64,000 bases of DNA from Apus apus (Eukaryota > Chordata > Aves > Apodiformes > Apodidae): positions 135,031,132 to 135,095,131 of the forward strand of contig NC_067282.1 in NCBI RefSeq assembly GCF_020740795.1. Direction: 5' to 3'. The first letter of the stretch is position 1; each line of letters begins with the position of its first letter. The position numbers were made by a program, and so were the translations under genes. The notes under the pieces are model-generated. The model was not told where the DNA came from. It saw nothing but the letters and a program-made list of their open reading frames with translations, and did not search any database. Positions 27,801-42,800 of the stretch are shown here, piece after piece.

Positions 27801-30800
27801 CCCTAGGTAAAAACACTCACATGAAATCAAAAGAGCCAAGAACTCAGAAATGTTTATATGCCCAATGTCAAGTTTTCCCAGTGTTGCATTTTTAAAAGGT
27901 ATTTGATTGATCACAAGAAGGGGAGGCCAGGAAGCAAACTCACTAAGCTGCAGCAATCCAAATGTATTCAGAATGCATAACCATTCATCTCTACCCATTC
28001 TGACTATCACCACCAGGATGCTTTCATTCACATTAAAAGAAATGGAACCAAAACTTTCTCCATTGGCAAGATTTGTTGTGCTTCACGGAGGGGATGAGGG
28101 GAAAGGTTAATCCCTGTTTGCCACTGCTTCTACTATTCAACAGATAAAGGGCAGCTTTAGTTGTCACTGCAATCATACCACAGGACATTTATTACTTTGT
28201 TGTTAAACTTCCATAGCGTGGTTGCTACCATTTCATTTAGAAGTCTTAGTCATCACCCTGGACTCTCCTGTAGCAGTCCAAGAAAACATCAAGCAAAAAC
28301 TTTGTGCTGCAAAGCACTTCCAGTCAACAAAAGAGATGAGGTAAGAGAGAAAGACTCGGCAATGGGGGCTACTGTAAGATAATGTCCCTATAGGGGACAA
28401 ATTACCTTTTCTCCTTTATCATTCTGTAGAGTGATTCCTTCATGGTGAGTTTATTGTTCCATCATTTCTGAAGTGCTGATGATTATCAATTTCTTAAAAT
28501 GTTAGTAATAAAACCAGCAGGTAAGCTTAGGTTTTAAATTGTTTTAAACATGGACAAATATGTAGCTTATACCTTTGAGGATACTCTCTAAAACATAAAA
28601 TACATCAAAAATAATAATCCTACCTACATATTTCAAACTGGTATTTTGCATAAGATCAGTACAAGTGACAGTGTATCAATATTTGATACAGGCTTGAGGA
28701 ACCGTCTGCCCTTTGTAACCTATTGGACATCTTCATGCAGGTCTGAACAGTGCAGTTTACACCCACCTTTATAACGAAGCAAGTGAAAGTTTCCTTGAAA
28801 GGTGTCTTCTTACCTCCAGATGCTGGGGGTTTGCAAACAAAATAAGGATTTTGCCCTGTACTTTTATTTTTAACGTGTCCCTGTTAGTGCACTCAAACTG
28901 CAGGTCAGAGCTTAAAAAGTAGGAGAGCATGGTGAATTGTACTAATACTGACCTGAACAAATAACAAAACCACCAGCCATATGGTCTAGTTTTTAATTTA
29001 TCACCGTACCTTATAGCGAGGCTGTAACCTGCTTCTCTAGAAAAATTGACATGCAAGTAAAAGACATGAAAAGGAACTTTGGCTGTGACATCTTATTAGA
29101 GTTTAAAAGCAGAAGTGCATTTCTGAATCCTAAAGCCTGTGAAAGATAAAGCTGCCCTGGAGGCAGGGCAGCTCCAAAGTGAGCGGGCCTTCTCTGTCCT
29201 GCTGGGTCAGTGTGGGCAGCACCATCAGCTTCAGCCACTCTCACCACCCTGTCCCTCAGCATTATGGAAGCCATACACACAAAAATGTATTGGACACAGT
29301 GTTTATGCACACAACCTCTATCCCTGTTTACCAAAACAGGTGCTTAGAAGAGACAGCCACCATTTACAGTATCACTTTAGCACAAACTAGACTGCTGAGG
29401 TCACGTGGGGACGTATTAACCAGAGAAAGAAAATTACTACCATGTGGCATAAGTTGAGCTTCTTGGAGAAAAAGAGCCTATGAGCAAAGCATCAAGATCA
29501 TTACTGCCAAATGAATGACACCAGGGTATTAATGCTTATGAATTGTTCTGACAAACCTTATCTAGTGCAAGTGCAAGTCAAGTCTTGCATTTATAAATTA
29601 AACAGATGAAAAGGTTGTGGTTTTGAGACTAAGCATAGAAAAAAATGTCCTCAGGTTTACTTGTTACTATGAAGAAATAGTCACAAACATGCTATGCTAA
29701 ACTTGTCCTTCCGTTTTGGCCTCACCGTATCACCATTTGGGTTCAGGATGATGCCAATATCTTACTTCTGAAATTGAGAGCACTTCTGTGATTTGGTCCA
29801 GAAGATGAACTCTGAGGCTTAGTCTTTAAAAGCTGATGATTTCCCCAGATACTCAGAACTCGTTTTAGGAAATCAACTCTTCCTTGTGAAGGTTAGCAGG
29901 AAGGGAAATAAAGTGTTTTTTAAATTAATCATTAAAAAAAATTATAAAATTTTTCAATCTAAAGTGAAACTTGAATGAAAGTAGTGAAATGGCTACTTTC
30001 TTTCCCCTTCTTGAAAAAAATAACCTGAAAGTCACTGTAGGAACTAAGAAACTTAGTTTATTGTGTTCATTGTAAGAGTGTCTGAGGCACCAGCCATGAT
30101 AGATCTCGTGTATGGAATATAAAGAGACAGAGAAGAATCTCTGCTTACAGTAGATTCTTTAGTCTCTGTTAAGGTGCTGGGTGGCTTACGAGCTGATTCC
30201 AGTGAGAACCATCTTGCTCAGACACATCTATCTAAATACACAGTCAGGTGACTATAGGAGGAAAAAAAACCCACTCACTGTCATAATGTTAATTTGGCTG
30301 TTGAGCATGAGGACATGCCTGCTGCTGCCAGAGCCCAGTCAGTAACTTGGTACAAGAAGGAGAGTTTTGGCTCATTTGTACAGATGAGGATGCCTCCACA
30401 CTGGGAAGAACACTTCTGTGAACAGTGTTGCCTGAAACTGTGGCAGAAAATTTAAACATCAAGGAGGAAAAATGTGACATGAAGCGATCTGTCAAAGGGA
30501 TCAGAGTTATTAAGATGAAAAAGGCTGGGTGAACTTTAGAGACTGGAAGTTTCCTTAGCCTGGTAGCATTCCATTGCAGGCTGATGCCTAGTTTGAAAAA
30601 CACCACACCTTCTGCATCAAATCTGTTAAAAAAATGAGCCAATGCAGTACAGAATGGATTTAAGGGATGTCAGAGGATCCCTGATGTTTCAGGGATTCTT
30701 AATCCTATTGGTGAAGCAAGATTTTGCAGGAGCTTTTAGATCTAATTCATGGTTTCAGAAACTGATTTCAGGTACATAGATGTGAAAATGCAGCAATGGG

Positions 30801-33800
30801 AAGAAAGAGTGGAAATACTGCACCTGCTCCCTTCTAATTCTGTGAGGCTGGAAACTGTGCCAAAATCAAATGGAACAGGGTAGTGACAGTGAATTTTTGT
30901 CACTTCCGGAAGATGAACTGAAGCTTTTACTGTGCTCACGGCCACGTCTGGAGTGCAAAGAAGGCTGCCAGTCAGCCTCCTGGGGCTGTCAGCACAAGAA
31001 CCAACACTCGCTGGAGCTGATGGCAGAATTGAGACATCCCATATATAAAGAAAGAGTTAAAATCATAGCAGACAGCAGGTACAACAGATACCTGCACACT
31101 TATAATCAAGTGCAAAAAAAAAGCATGTCTATCACCTACTGCTTAACAGCCTTGGCATGGCAGGTACTTGGCTTTCAAGCATCAGCTGGCTGAGAATGTC
31201 AGAAAACACTGCCTGACAAGCCATTTCTCCTTATAAATATGGTTTGTGGAGATCTCCTTATGATAGGGAATATGACAGCTCTAAGCAAACCTGGGTTTGG
31301 TTGGAAAATGTGAACGTTGACAGAGCCCATGCCCTTCTTTCCTAGGGGCACAGAAGGACAGAGAACTGGCGAAAAAAAATGAGATAGTCTGACTACTAAG
31401 TGCATGGGCTGGACTACATATTGGTGGCCAGCGTTACCATGCCATTGACTTGCACAGATACACAAAGCAGGGCAAGGGCTTTGTTCAGAAGTATAATCAC
31501 ATTTCCTCAGAGACCATCCTTTATGAACGGTGCTGATACTGCACTGAAGAGATGAAATTTTAGGGGGGGAGGGAAAGAAAATTATGAAGTTCGGACAAAG
31601 CCCAAGGATGCTTACTGCTTTCAGAATAACAAACATTTCCTTGAGGAGAAATTCTGCAATGACAAAGTTGAGCCAACCCTTTCTTTTATCACAACAACGG
31701 GAGCCAAAACTTGCTGGTTTTCCCCTGTACTACACAGTTGAAGTTGCTGCTTCAGAAAACTGCAGGCACCTGAGCTGGACTTTGCAATTGTTGAGAGGGA
31801 AGAGTATGTGCAATAGTACAAGCTACAACACCCAGCAAGAACAAAGCCAAGACATGAAGGAGGTTTTGTGTCAGATCAGTGCAAAAATTATTAGTTAATG
31901 GTCACTAGCACAATATAATGATGGCCATAAGCCTTCCACTTCTTTAAAATCTTTAAATAGGTCCAACAAAGTGCCAGATATGCAAAGCCCTCCTCCCAAG
32001 CACAGTCAAAAGTTTAAATCAATTAACATTTTAGTGATTAAAGTTCCACTCAAATTCTAAATAATAACAGCTCTGAGAAGTAATGATGTTAGTGCACATT
32101 CATCCTCATTTTAGCTCTCTTGACTCCTGTGATTAGTGAGGAAGAGGCATTTGCCTATTAAGACAAGCTAAATATATGTAAGAATGTCTGTTTCATAACA
32201 ATTTGAAACACAAAAAAGTCTGGTTTTCATCTGCAGATGGGGCATGCACTGATACACCACACAAGCTCTAATTATCCACTTATAAGTGTAATTACAGGGA
32301 TTGTCTCAAGCTGCCAGTCACTTGCCTTCAACATTCTTAGTAGTGAACTATTTACATTTCCTGTATCCAACCTTAATATTTGATATAAACTACACCTGCA
32401 AAGTTTTCATCATTAGCACCGGTCTGAAAACAGCACAGCCAAACAACTTAATGGGCTCAAGTGGAAATCCTGAATTTGGACCAAGAGGCCTTCAATGAGG
32501 CCTATTAGGAACTCTCCATCCACTGCAGATTGGTAGATACCTTTAATAGCAGAACTGGCACCACTCCAGTACTTGGCCATGGCTGCTACAGGTATTTTGA
32601 AAATATATCAGCAATTTCAAGAGTCGAGGAGCTAGATGTTCTGTACGTGAACATTCCTATAGGTGCTATGCTCCACTGCTTGCAAATTGCAAGCAAGTAT
32701 TCACTGCAGTGTGCATCTCTCTCATTCTGCTATGCATATCATTAATCAGCTTCACTCAAGGTATGAAACTCAATAAAAAATAATAATGGGCAGTTACTGA
32801 ATGTTCTTATTTACCATGGGGCAAGATAAAATATGAAGGAGCATAGCCCAGCAATGGGGGGTAAGATACTAAGTGTCTATTCTGGGCTCATCTAAGTCAG
32901 TAGAATCTTGCACTGATTGAAAGGAAGCCAGAATTTCTCTTGAGAATCAGCAATAAAACCAAGCAACGTTTTTCTTCCCTTCCCCCTGCTTCTGTCTTCA
33001 CAAATGTAAAGACAGTTGAAATTTCTCACCTAGGGTTCAAATAAACTCAGACCAAACCCTAGTGGTGATAATTAAAGTGAAGATAGGTCACTGATGCATG
33101 CTACTTGAACACTGGAAACAAAACTTACCTTGTTCAGAATGATAGCTCAGGGATGCAAATTAAGGTCTGAGAATATTGTGGAATCTAGGTTTTGGGTTTG
33201 TCTGTCTACAGAAGAATCTAATTTACTCAAAATTAATATTTTACACTATTTTTGTGCTGCCAATACAAATAGCTCTTCAAATGAGGAAAATCTCAGATTA
33301 AACTCCTTTAACAGCAATATAGAGATCTGAGTTTTTTGTCTTAACAAACTTCATGCTGATCCTCAAAATTTGTTCGAACACTAACCAGTCTTCATGGCAT
33401 ATTAAACACCAGTGATGTTTCTTTTTTCTTTTCAATAACTTAACCAAACACATTTTGATTTTCTTCTCTTGACACACCTATTAAAAATTCACACCCTTCT
33501 TTCAGGCATCTTAGGAATCATTCCCAGTTCTGCTACTGTGTAATGTTGTGCCAGTCACATAATTGTTTTAAGCTCTGTTTCTTTTCTGTCACCTGTAAGA
33601 TAAATGTACATAGGCTATAGATTTGGTACGGTAAGATTCAGCAAACATTTATGAAACTCTGAGGCCTTGGAGCACAAAGGGTTATGGAAATGTTGCTGTG
33701 CTTGCCTTAAAAATCACAGATCAAAACATAAAGTCTGATTATACTGGCAATAGGAATTAAAAGACTTACTCTCTTTCTCCCTGCATGTGCCTTTGTCCCT

Positions 33801-36800
33801 GTGCAGGGAATACAGTGCACTTACCCTACAGATAGCACATGATATCTGGTCCTTCATGTTAGTCTGGAATGCACTGGGGAGCCCACTGGTACAGCCAGAG
33901 GTTCAAAGTCTGCCCTCTCTTTGCCCTGTACATGACGGTGATATAGGGAACTCAGATTTGGATGCTCCCATTTTAAATACAGGCTTTTGTAATCTCTGTC
34001 TCTATATAATGTAACTATAGATACAAACTGCAGTCAAAGGGTCTGTAAATGCCAGTAAAAGTGTTTCATGAAGGGAGGACTTCAGGATTACTCCTGCAAA
34101 ATGTATTTTTTCAATGAGTTTTTAGGGCCACTGTTTCTATAAAAACAGAACTTCTCATTGATTTTTTACTGGAAGTTCTACTTAAAACCAACCATATGAT
34201 ATGGATTGATGATGCATATTTCAAGACATCTCTTATTTGCTATTCCCTATTTTAATCCTAAAGGCAAAAAGGTTTTGGTTTTCTTGCTTCGTATTGGGAA
34301 ATTAATGTGATAATAACTATTCCCTTACCCATCAGAGCTCTCAAAGCAGTGCCCAATTGCCACTAATATTTTCAGGATCTAAACATACCCTGTATAGCTG
34401 AAAACTTTGATGAATCAGGCACTGAGTGTATTACAATTCCATATTATATTCCTTCCTCTGAAAGAGACACCCTCTTTTGACACAAAACTCACCTTTTATT
34501 TTTAGGTAGGATACAGTTTCCTTCATTACTGGGGGGATTAGTTCACCTTTATTTTTGTCCTTGATACTGTTAGAGAAAAAAAAAAAGTAACAGTCTTTAA
34601 ATGGCATTTATAGACAAAGAGTCAAAATCAACACAAGAACAGTCTCAGCAAAAACCTGAGACATATCTGCAAGCATACATCAAATTAAACAAATTAAGGA
34701 GCCTGCACCAAGGCAGGAGTCCTCCACAACTGCAACAGGCACTGAACAAGCTACTGAAATAGATGGCTTGAACTCCTATTCAAAGAGCTGTTCCTAAACA
34801 CTTTCTTCTTGCTAGAAAAGATACATAACTGCAACAGTTCTGGGTAATAAATGAGTCCTACTTCCTGAACTGAAGGGGAGTCGAGGATAGAGCATCAGAA
34901 TATTGTTCCAGGCTCACTTTACACCGACTCAAGATTATTTTTTTCCAGTTTTGTGCCCCTTGTTTAGTGTGCCCCAGAAGGGCTGCATTCAACCATGACA
35001 CAGTGATGGTGGTGGTGGTGACTTGGATTGGATTTGGCCATATGCTGCTGGTGGAACAGGGTTTCAAGGCAGCAAAGTTGGAGTCTGCAGCAAATGCATC
35101 AGAATAACTCTTGATCAAGGGATGTTGCAAGTTTAGGAGCCTTTTATCATGCAGATCTTCCTTTGTCATTTGTCTCTTTTTAAGCCACAGTGTATGTATA
35201 ATTAAAAGGATATTGTACTACTTATTTTGAAGGCAAAGTGATGCAGCGAGATTGAGTTTATTAACGCTTTGAAAGATTCCCATGTAGTGAGATTGCCTTT
35301 TCTTTCATGAGAGAACTGTTCAGGCAAAAAAAAAATCAAATATAGCATTTTCTTGATCTAGACAGTGCAGGAAATTCTGCAATTATCTCCCTGATTTTAA
35401 AAAAATATATACTTTTCCAGTTCAAAAAGTGTAACAAAAAAAAGACAGGCAGTATCTACCAAGGATTCTACTACATTTTTATAATAATCAGCCAAACAAA
35501 AAGGTCCAATCTCAAGTTTTGAAATACACATATATTTATGTGTGCAATTTCATGTTTGATATTCAAAAGGTGACCAGCTTTACTGGCAAACTCTAAAGCA
35601 CAAGCACAAAACAAGACAGTGATCTGTGGCTGTATAATGAGAGGCTACAAATACTGCAGCTCATCAACAGGAAATGTGAAATGTTCGTAGGAAATGTAGA
35701 TATAACCTTGAACTAGTGCTACTAGCTGAGGTTGCACCTGCAGAGGAGAATGATTCTTAGCATCTTTTTCTTTCTCAAATATTGTAAATTCTTCTCTTTC
35801 TGTCTAGGTTTACTTACTCCTTTATTAATGTAAAACATAACTGATAATATCTGGGGTGTATTTGATCTGTAATAATATTGCATGGAATGAACAATCCAGT
35901 ATTATATTTTGTGTTTAAAATACACACAAAATCTACTTTAGTAAAGTTACAGCAACATAAGTTGGCCTAGAGTGGTAGGGAAACTGTCAAATCCTCCCTT
36001 CCTCATATTTTTTTGTCTGTGCCTATGAAGGACTCAGAAAAGCATATGTAGACTGGTTAATTTTGGACCTCTAAGCTTAAGGAGGTTGGTCACCCTTAGC
36101 TTCACATATGGGAGCAGTTCCTCCAAGAGGATGACCCAGAGCAGGATCACGACTTAGGTACTGAATCACCCTGAGGTTTTGCCTCTCTTGCTAATGAACT
36201 GAGAGGGAAACACACTTCATGCTGTTCGGTTATTCAGCCATCAAACACTTTGATCCCACTCATCACTCCATGCACACAATGCTGAACCACCAGTGCCATT
36301 TCTTCCACTTAAAGTTTTGTTGCTCACCGAGTCCTACTCATTTTTCCTCTTTCCCATTTTGAGTGTCACTTCCTCTAGTGCTATATAAAACAATACAACT
36401 TGTTACTTGATGGCAACTTTTTAATCCAGTTCCTGGAGCTCCCTCTACTATTCCCAATACCTAGGCTACCCTGCTTTTTGAAAGGAAATTAATTACTCCA
36501 TCATGACTAATCACCATCTCAACACTAACTGGTGCACCAGCAGACCAAAGACAACAGAAAACTCAATTCCTGCTACAGTTTCTCTCTTCCCAGCCAATGA
36601 TTTTTAAAAGCTTGGAGTATTTGTGAGAGCTCCACTCCTTTGTCAAATTTGCTTCACTTAAGCCTATGGCTCTTCTGTGAACCTCACAAAAAATCAATCA
36701 AATGAACACATTTTTTATGCTCTTTTCCAACAAAGTATCCATATCAGAATCTAAAGTGTATAAAATTCAATACTGCTGTATCTGTGGGTTAATACCACTT

Positions 36801-39800
36801 CATAGACACCACTGTACCCATATCTTACTGGAACTGTTTAGGAAAGGGGAGTTTTCCTTGATTTAAACATAGACATAGGAATTTTGATTTAAAATACAGC
36901 CAAGTTTCACAAAACCATGATCGTAACCTGGTAATTTTAGACATTTGACCAATTCTACAACGGATGCAATGTACTTGCAAGAAGAAAAAGACTAACAGCA
37001 AGGAACAATTTAATTCAGAAAATTCCTAAGTATGAGCTTTTATATGTTAGTAATTCCAGCGTTTGCTGCTGCTTGCAAGTATGATCTTTTGATGAAACGA
37101 TACAACTTTGTGTCCTTACATGCTGGCAAGGCACAACTCATTTCAATACAAAACAGTAAGGGACTTGCTGGAGTAATCATTCTCTGCACTATTGTAACAA
37201 CAGGATAATTGCCAGAAGAAATATTTATGGCCTGATTTCTAAGTCCAACCTCAATCTTCCCTATTGTCACAAACACGAGAGCTAAACGAGGGGCCATAAG
37301 GGCTTCAAGAAAACAACCCACTAAGTAGAAAAAGCCAAGGCTTGAAACGCTACCCAGGACCAAGTTTATGACCTAGTCCTCGGAGCAGTATCCTCTTCTT
37401 ACCCACAGTGACAACCAGACAGCTCTGTAAAATACCACTCCTAGTAGAAAAATCTTCTCAGCCCCTTTCAGGATATGGATCCCATCACTCCTAGTCTCTC
37501 CTGCTCCTTCCAGCTTCAACAGTCTTACAGCAGTTTCAGGCATGCTGGTGACACTGTAGAGCCACAGAGCTGTGCAGTGCTCTCAGACCAGCTCCAAGAC
37601 CCAGGTTGTTCTCCCCTTCTCCCTATCTTCCACCTGGACTCAGAAGAGGAGAAATTATTGAGTAACCTTGCTTCAGTACCATGAGATCTCACACCAGCCC
37701 TGGAAAAAGTTGGCCATAGCAAAGGGAAAAGAACCATGGAAACAGAACATGTGAGCCCCCAACCCTGCTCTGAATGGCAGCTGCTGTATATGAACTGTTT
37801 TCTCTCACAGCAGATCAGTGTTGTATAACAACCCTGCTGCAACAACATAGAACAAAACAGCAGCCCCATTAATAAATTAGCCTTGCTAATAAACCACAAG
37901 AAGAAGGGAGTTCTAGGGGTTCTTTGCACAGCATGCAAAGTTGAAAGCCCCAGTGAAATAGTATCCCCCGGTAAGAGACTAAACAAGAAAAGGGTCTGGG
38001 AGATGAGGTCAGTACCAAGGTCAATGTTCAGGATACCAGTGAGGAAAAGTCTGCAGTAAATCGAGGTAAGGGGAGAAAAACCCACATTCATTTTAGCTTT
38101 TCTAATAGGGGAGTTAAAACACACTCTGTGTGTGTAAAATAATTTTGTTTTGTGTATTCAGATCAGTACCCTAAACATTTAGGGCAACTTTTATTAAAAT
38201 TAGTTGAAAGCCTTAAATGGGAACATCATCAAGGCTTTAATTTGCTTGGAAGCTGTTACATCTTTATTACTGACAATTTAAGCTCATGGAACCCATTCTC
38301 AGTCTCTCTGAAGTTGCACTGATTGTTTTTGCTTTCTTACAGCTGCTCACTCCAGAGGCACCAAATAGCAATCCAGCAGCTTTTATAAATGTTTTCTAAT
38401 TATTATTGTTACCCATAAATGTGTTTCCCATTTCAGTGTATAAATAGCAAACTGATTATTTACAGCACTTGCTCCTGCTGAGCACTTGCTTCTCTGTCAG
38501 AGAGGTGAGACAAATAACTGGGCTATAATTTGGAATAATAAAACCCACACATCATATTTCTTTTTCTAAGAAAAAAAGATAGAGTTTCTGCACTTCTACC
38601 GTTTTCTACAGGATTCCTGCTTCCTTTGAAGGAAAGGTTCCATTCGAGTACAATGAAATAGGTGCTCAAGATAAACAGTATTTTAGAAGAGAGTAGGATA
38701 TTCACCAAAAGTCACATGGGAAGGATTGTTCTGTTTTTGCAACGCTGTGGAAGGCAGGAATGCATATTTTCATTCCATTTCACAATGTGGGACTTAGCGT
38801 TCAGTTTACTGGACTGAAGGTGACAGAAAATAATAGGGACATTACTTCAGCTAATGTAAATCAGACCAGCTCAGAGGTCAATCAAATTACACCTCTATCC
38901 TCTTTCGTGGATCCTGTCAAGTTATCTGCATTCTTCTTGCCTTGTTCAGGATGTTGTGATGAGCAGCTGTGCTTTATGATGGACGATGCAAACTGACACT
39001 GGTGATCAGGCACTACTACAGGCAATCTGAAATGCAAGGTCTCTTACTCTTTCTGCTTAAGAGACAAATGTAACAGAGCATTTCAGTGCACAGTCTAGTT
39101 TTCTGTAACTGATTCACACATCTGAATCGTATTGCAGCAACATGTCAGATTCAAGAGGGATCTAATTCTAGTAAACACAGTAGCCAGGAAGAATGAGTAC
39201 TCCTCACTACAGGATATATGATTAGTTACTGCAAGATGTTATATACCCAATAACTCATTTTTAGACAGTGGACAGTTATCACAAAAGGCTTTTACACATT
39301 GTTCTGAAGTGTCATTAAGTATTCTTGGCTGATAATCTTTCTCTCTCTCTGCTTTTCCTCTCCTTTTCATTTTTTCCCTGCTGAGACATGCTGAGATTTG
39401 GTTTAGAATGCATTCTTCCTCCCTGGTCACGCATGCACAGCATGCACAAGAGGAAAGATTATGACCAAAAGGAAAGCACCCTGAAATGTTTATGACAACA
39501 ATTCAACAAGCAAAAGCTGTACAGTTGTGGCAATTTTGTGCATTTTCTCTGCCCCCTCTCCCCGTCCATGGCAACAGATAGAAAAACAAAACATTTCCTC
39601 CCTTGCCACAAAAGATATTTAATTTTAGTTTTTTAAACCAATTGGAGAAAACAGAACAATGTCAATAGCTTGTCAAGGTCAACTCTGTGCTCAGTGCTGG
39701 AGCTCAGCTGCAGCCTTCCTTGATTACAGAGGCAATCGGGTGCAGCAACAGGGGCCTATAGGAGCTTGCTAACATATAGCAGAGGACAATGATGCTGCTT

Positions 39801-42800
39801 GACCCATATAGTCAATTATTAATTCCTTTAAAGTGTTGCAGATTCAGAAAGCTTTATTCATGCATTTTAACTGCAAATCTCTGATCTACATAATAAGAGG
39901 GTCCCCTAAATTTTTCCTTGCCTTTTTAAATATAAAATCTTTACTAATGGCTTTCAGAGTAAAACTGCTGTTTTTCACCCTGACACGCAGTGCAAACTAG
40001 CAAGGATGCATTCTGAATAGCTAATCCCTGCTGCTCTACATTTTGCATGTCAAGGCAGCATTGCTGAAAGAACAGAAAAATAAGTCTTCCTGTATCAAGA
40101 CAAAAAGACACGTAACATCTTTTGAAATGTCTGGATTTATAAAAGGGGTAACTACTGGTGAGTAACAGAAAGTCACTTCCATAGCACTGTTGTACTCTCC
40201 CCTCTCAGTCTCTGATCACTACAAAGCTGGGGCACTGTACGTGAGGAAGTACCTCTCTACACTTGTCCTGATCTAACACTGCTCCCTGCTAACTTCTGCT
40301 GTTGCCATCTATTGGAGACATGACGTGAGGCTTGACAAACCTTCTAACCGGCTCATTAAGGTTGTCATTCTCCTCACTTTATCTGCACATCAGAAGCTTG
40401 AATTAGCAAGTTAGAGAAGGACATAATAAACACTAAACGTGCAAACTATCCCACCCACTCTGTGCTAGACATTCTCAAGCACCTGTCAAACCCAAGCATG
40501 GATTCCCATTACATTATAACTGAAAAATTAAGTGTGTACTATTCTGTCTGATATCTGCACAACAATGAACATTAGTTTCAGTTGTGTTATTTTGTATTTT
40601 CAATCACATCGTTTTTCACAGGAGCTCAAATCTTTAAAAGTGCAATTTGGCAACCAGGCAATCCAGGCTAGGGATTAGATATGCTACAGAAAGGGTGTCA
40701 TTCAGCAAACTGGGCAAGTCTGCTCTGTACGTGCAGGCATAAAGAATTAAATAGGGGGAAAGCCAGGCTCTTTTGGTTCTCCACACTTTATTCTAAAGAC
40801 AGCCATCTTTGGATGATTTAACTGCCTTTACTAAGCTCATTTATTATTGTTTGAATTATCATTGCTTCATTGGAAACTTCAGGTCAACTTAGTACCAGGC
40901 CTGAATTCTAGCTGCAAAGACCAAATTATTGAGTCCTCACAGGAGCTCACAATGAGGAAAGGCTTTCCACACCACATCTGTGCCTATCATAAAGTACACA
41001 CTGAAATCCCAGACAACTGAATGTAAACAAAGCTGGATGGACACTCAAGATGAAGTCAGCTTCCCATGTGTTTGTTTTTTCCTCCTCACAGAGTTCAGGG
41101 TGACACAGAAGGGGTAAAAAAATCAAATGCAGCCACTTTAAATTCAGATTTTGGATCCTGAGTGGATGGTGGCAACATAAGAAATAAAAGTTTTTAACCA
41201 ACCTGATAATAAGCCCTTCAGCTTGCTCATAAATTAAACCAAATTCAGTATAGATTGCATTTCAAAGAATTATACTCCCAGCTCTCACAGACCTGCCATA
41301 ATTTTAAAATGCCCAGTTGCCTTATGTCATTTTGAAAATCTAACTCTTCAAGGTTCAAAATGTCTTTGTGAGTTAACAGATTCCTCCCAAATGAGGCACT
41401 GGTCCCAGACAGTCATTTATCAGTGTCTAGATGCAAACTTCTTTCAGCTTCATTTTGCTGTCCTAACAAAACAGGTTTTTCCTCCCTGCCTGTTGGACAA
41501 AAGTGAGGTACTTTGAACCAACACTTAGTCACTTTTTGCTCTTCTGGCTTTTAAATTATAGCTCTGGAAAGCAAATGTATCAACTAATACAAACTGAGAA
41601 AAAAGTTAAATGGGGAGGTGTTATCAGAGACAACATTGCCCCCTGCTTTTAAGGAGGCACATTCAGAAGTGTATGGCTTTACCACCCTCCACAGTCACAA
41701 GTCATTCAGATACTATCACCAAATGTCTTATCTAAATTAGGCCACCTATGTGGGCTTTGGATAAATCCCATTCACCAATCTTTTACTGACTGAATAAGAA
41801 CTATCATCCCAGAGGTACCGAATCTGATGAAACCTCAGGCCCACAGGCCTTATTGTGTCTTTCTTAAAACTAGAGAAAAAGACTCCACACAGGAACACTC
41901 CTTTAATTTTAACTGCCTTCCCTCAGCAGCATCCCTGACAGTACAATTTTTACTAACTGTAATGAAATACACAGCACACACATTCCCATAAGCCTATACA
42001 AAATAAAATCAGGGTCTCCCTGTATCTCTCCAGTAAAATGGAAAAGCATTACCCAGGAGAAGTTTTAAACCTGCCTCTTTGCTAGACAGCTGGGGAGTCA
42101 CTGCCACTTTGCCATTAGTCCATATCGATCAGAAAAGGAGAGGGAATTAGCAAAAGAAATCCATTCATCAAGATGAAAGTTGATACTTTTTTTGGTTCAG
42201 ATTTTAGAAGCTTTCCAAACAAATCATTCCCTCTCCTCTGTTAACTTTACCTTTCTTCAGAAACCCAGTATAAATTAAGTCCCTTATTTCTCATTTAGAA
42301 GTCATAGGGGATTTGTTTATTTGTGATTTTTGCATGGTGATGCAGCACCATCTCTTCTGCAAGAAGGAATTTGGACAAGGGTGGGCAAACAGAATGAGTG
42401 AATATCCCCATGCGTGTCCATTTTGGACACCCAAACAGTGTGAACTGCACCCATGCACGGAGGGCATCTGTCCATCAGCACTTCCACCACCAGCACTGGA
42501 ACTCTCTCAGGCAAAACAAATAGTAATGCTGCACTCATAGAATCATAGAATCATGGAATCACAGAGGTTGGAAGGGACCTCTGAAGACTGAGTCCAATCC
42601 CCCTGTTGCAGCAGGAACACTTAAGGCAGATCAGACAGGAACGCATCCAGACAGATCTTGAAAGTGTCCAGAGAAGGAGACTCCACAGCCTCCCTGGGCA
42701 GCCTGTTCCAGTGCTCTGTCACTCTCACAGTAAATAAGTTTTTCCTCATGTTGAGATGGAACTTTCTGTGTTGTAACTTGGTGCCATTTTTCCTCGTCCT

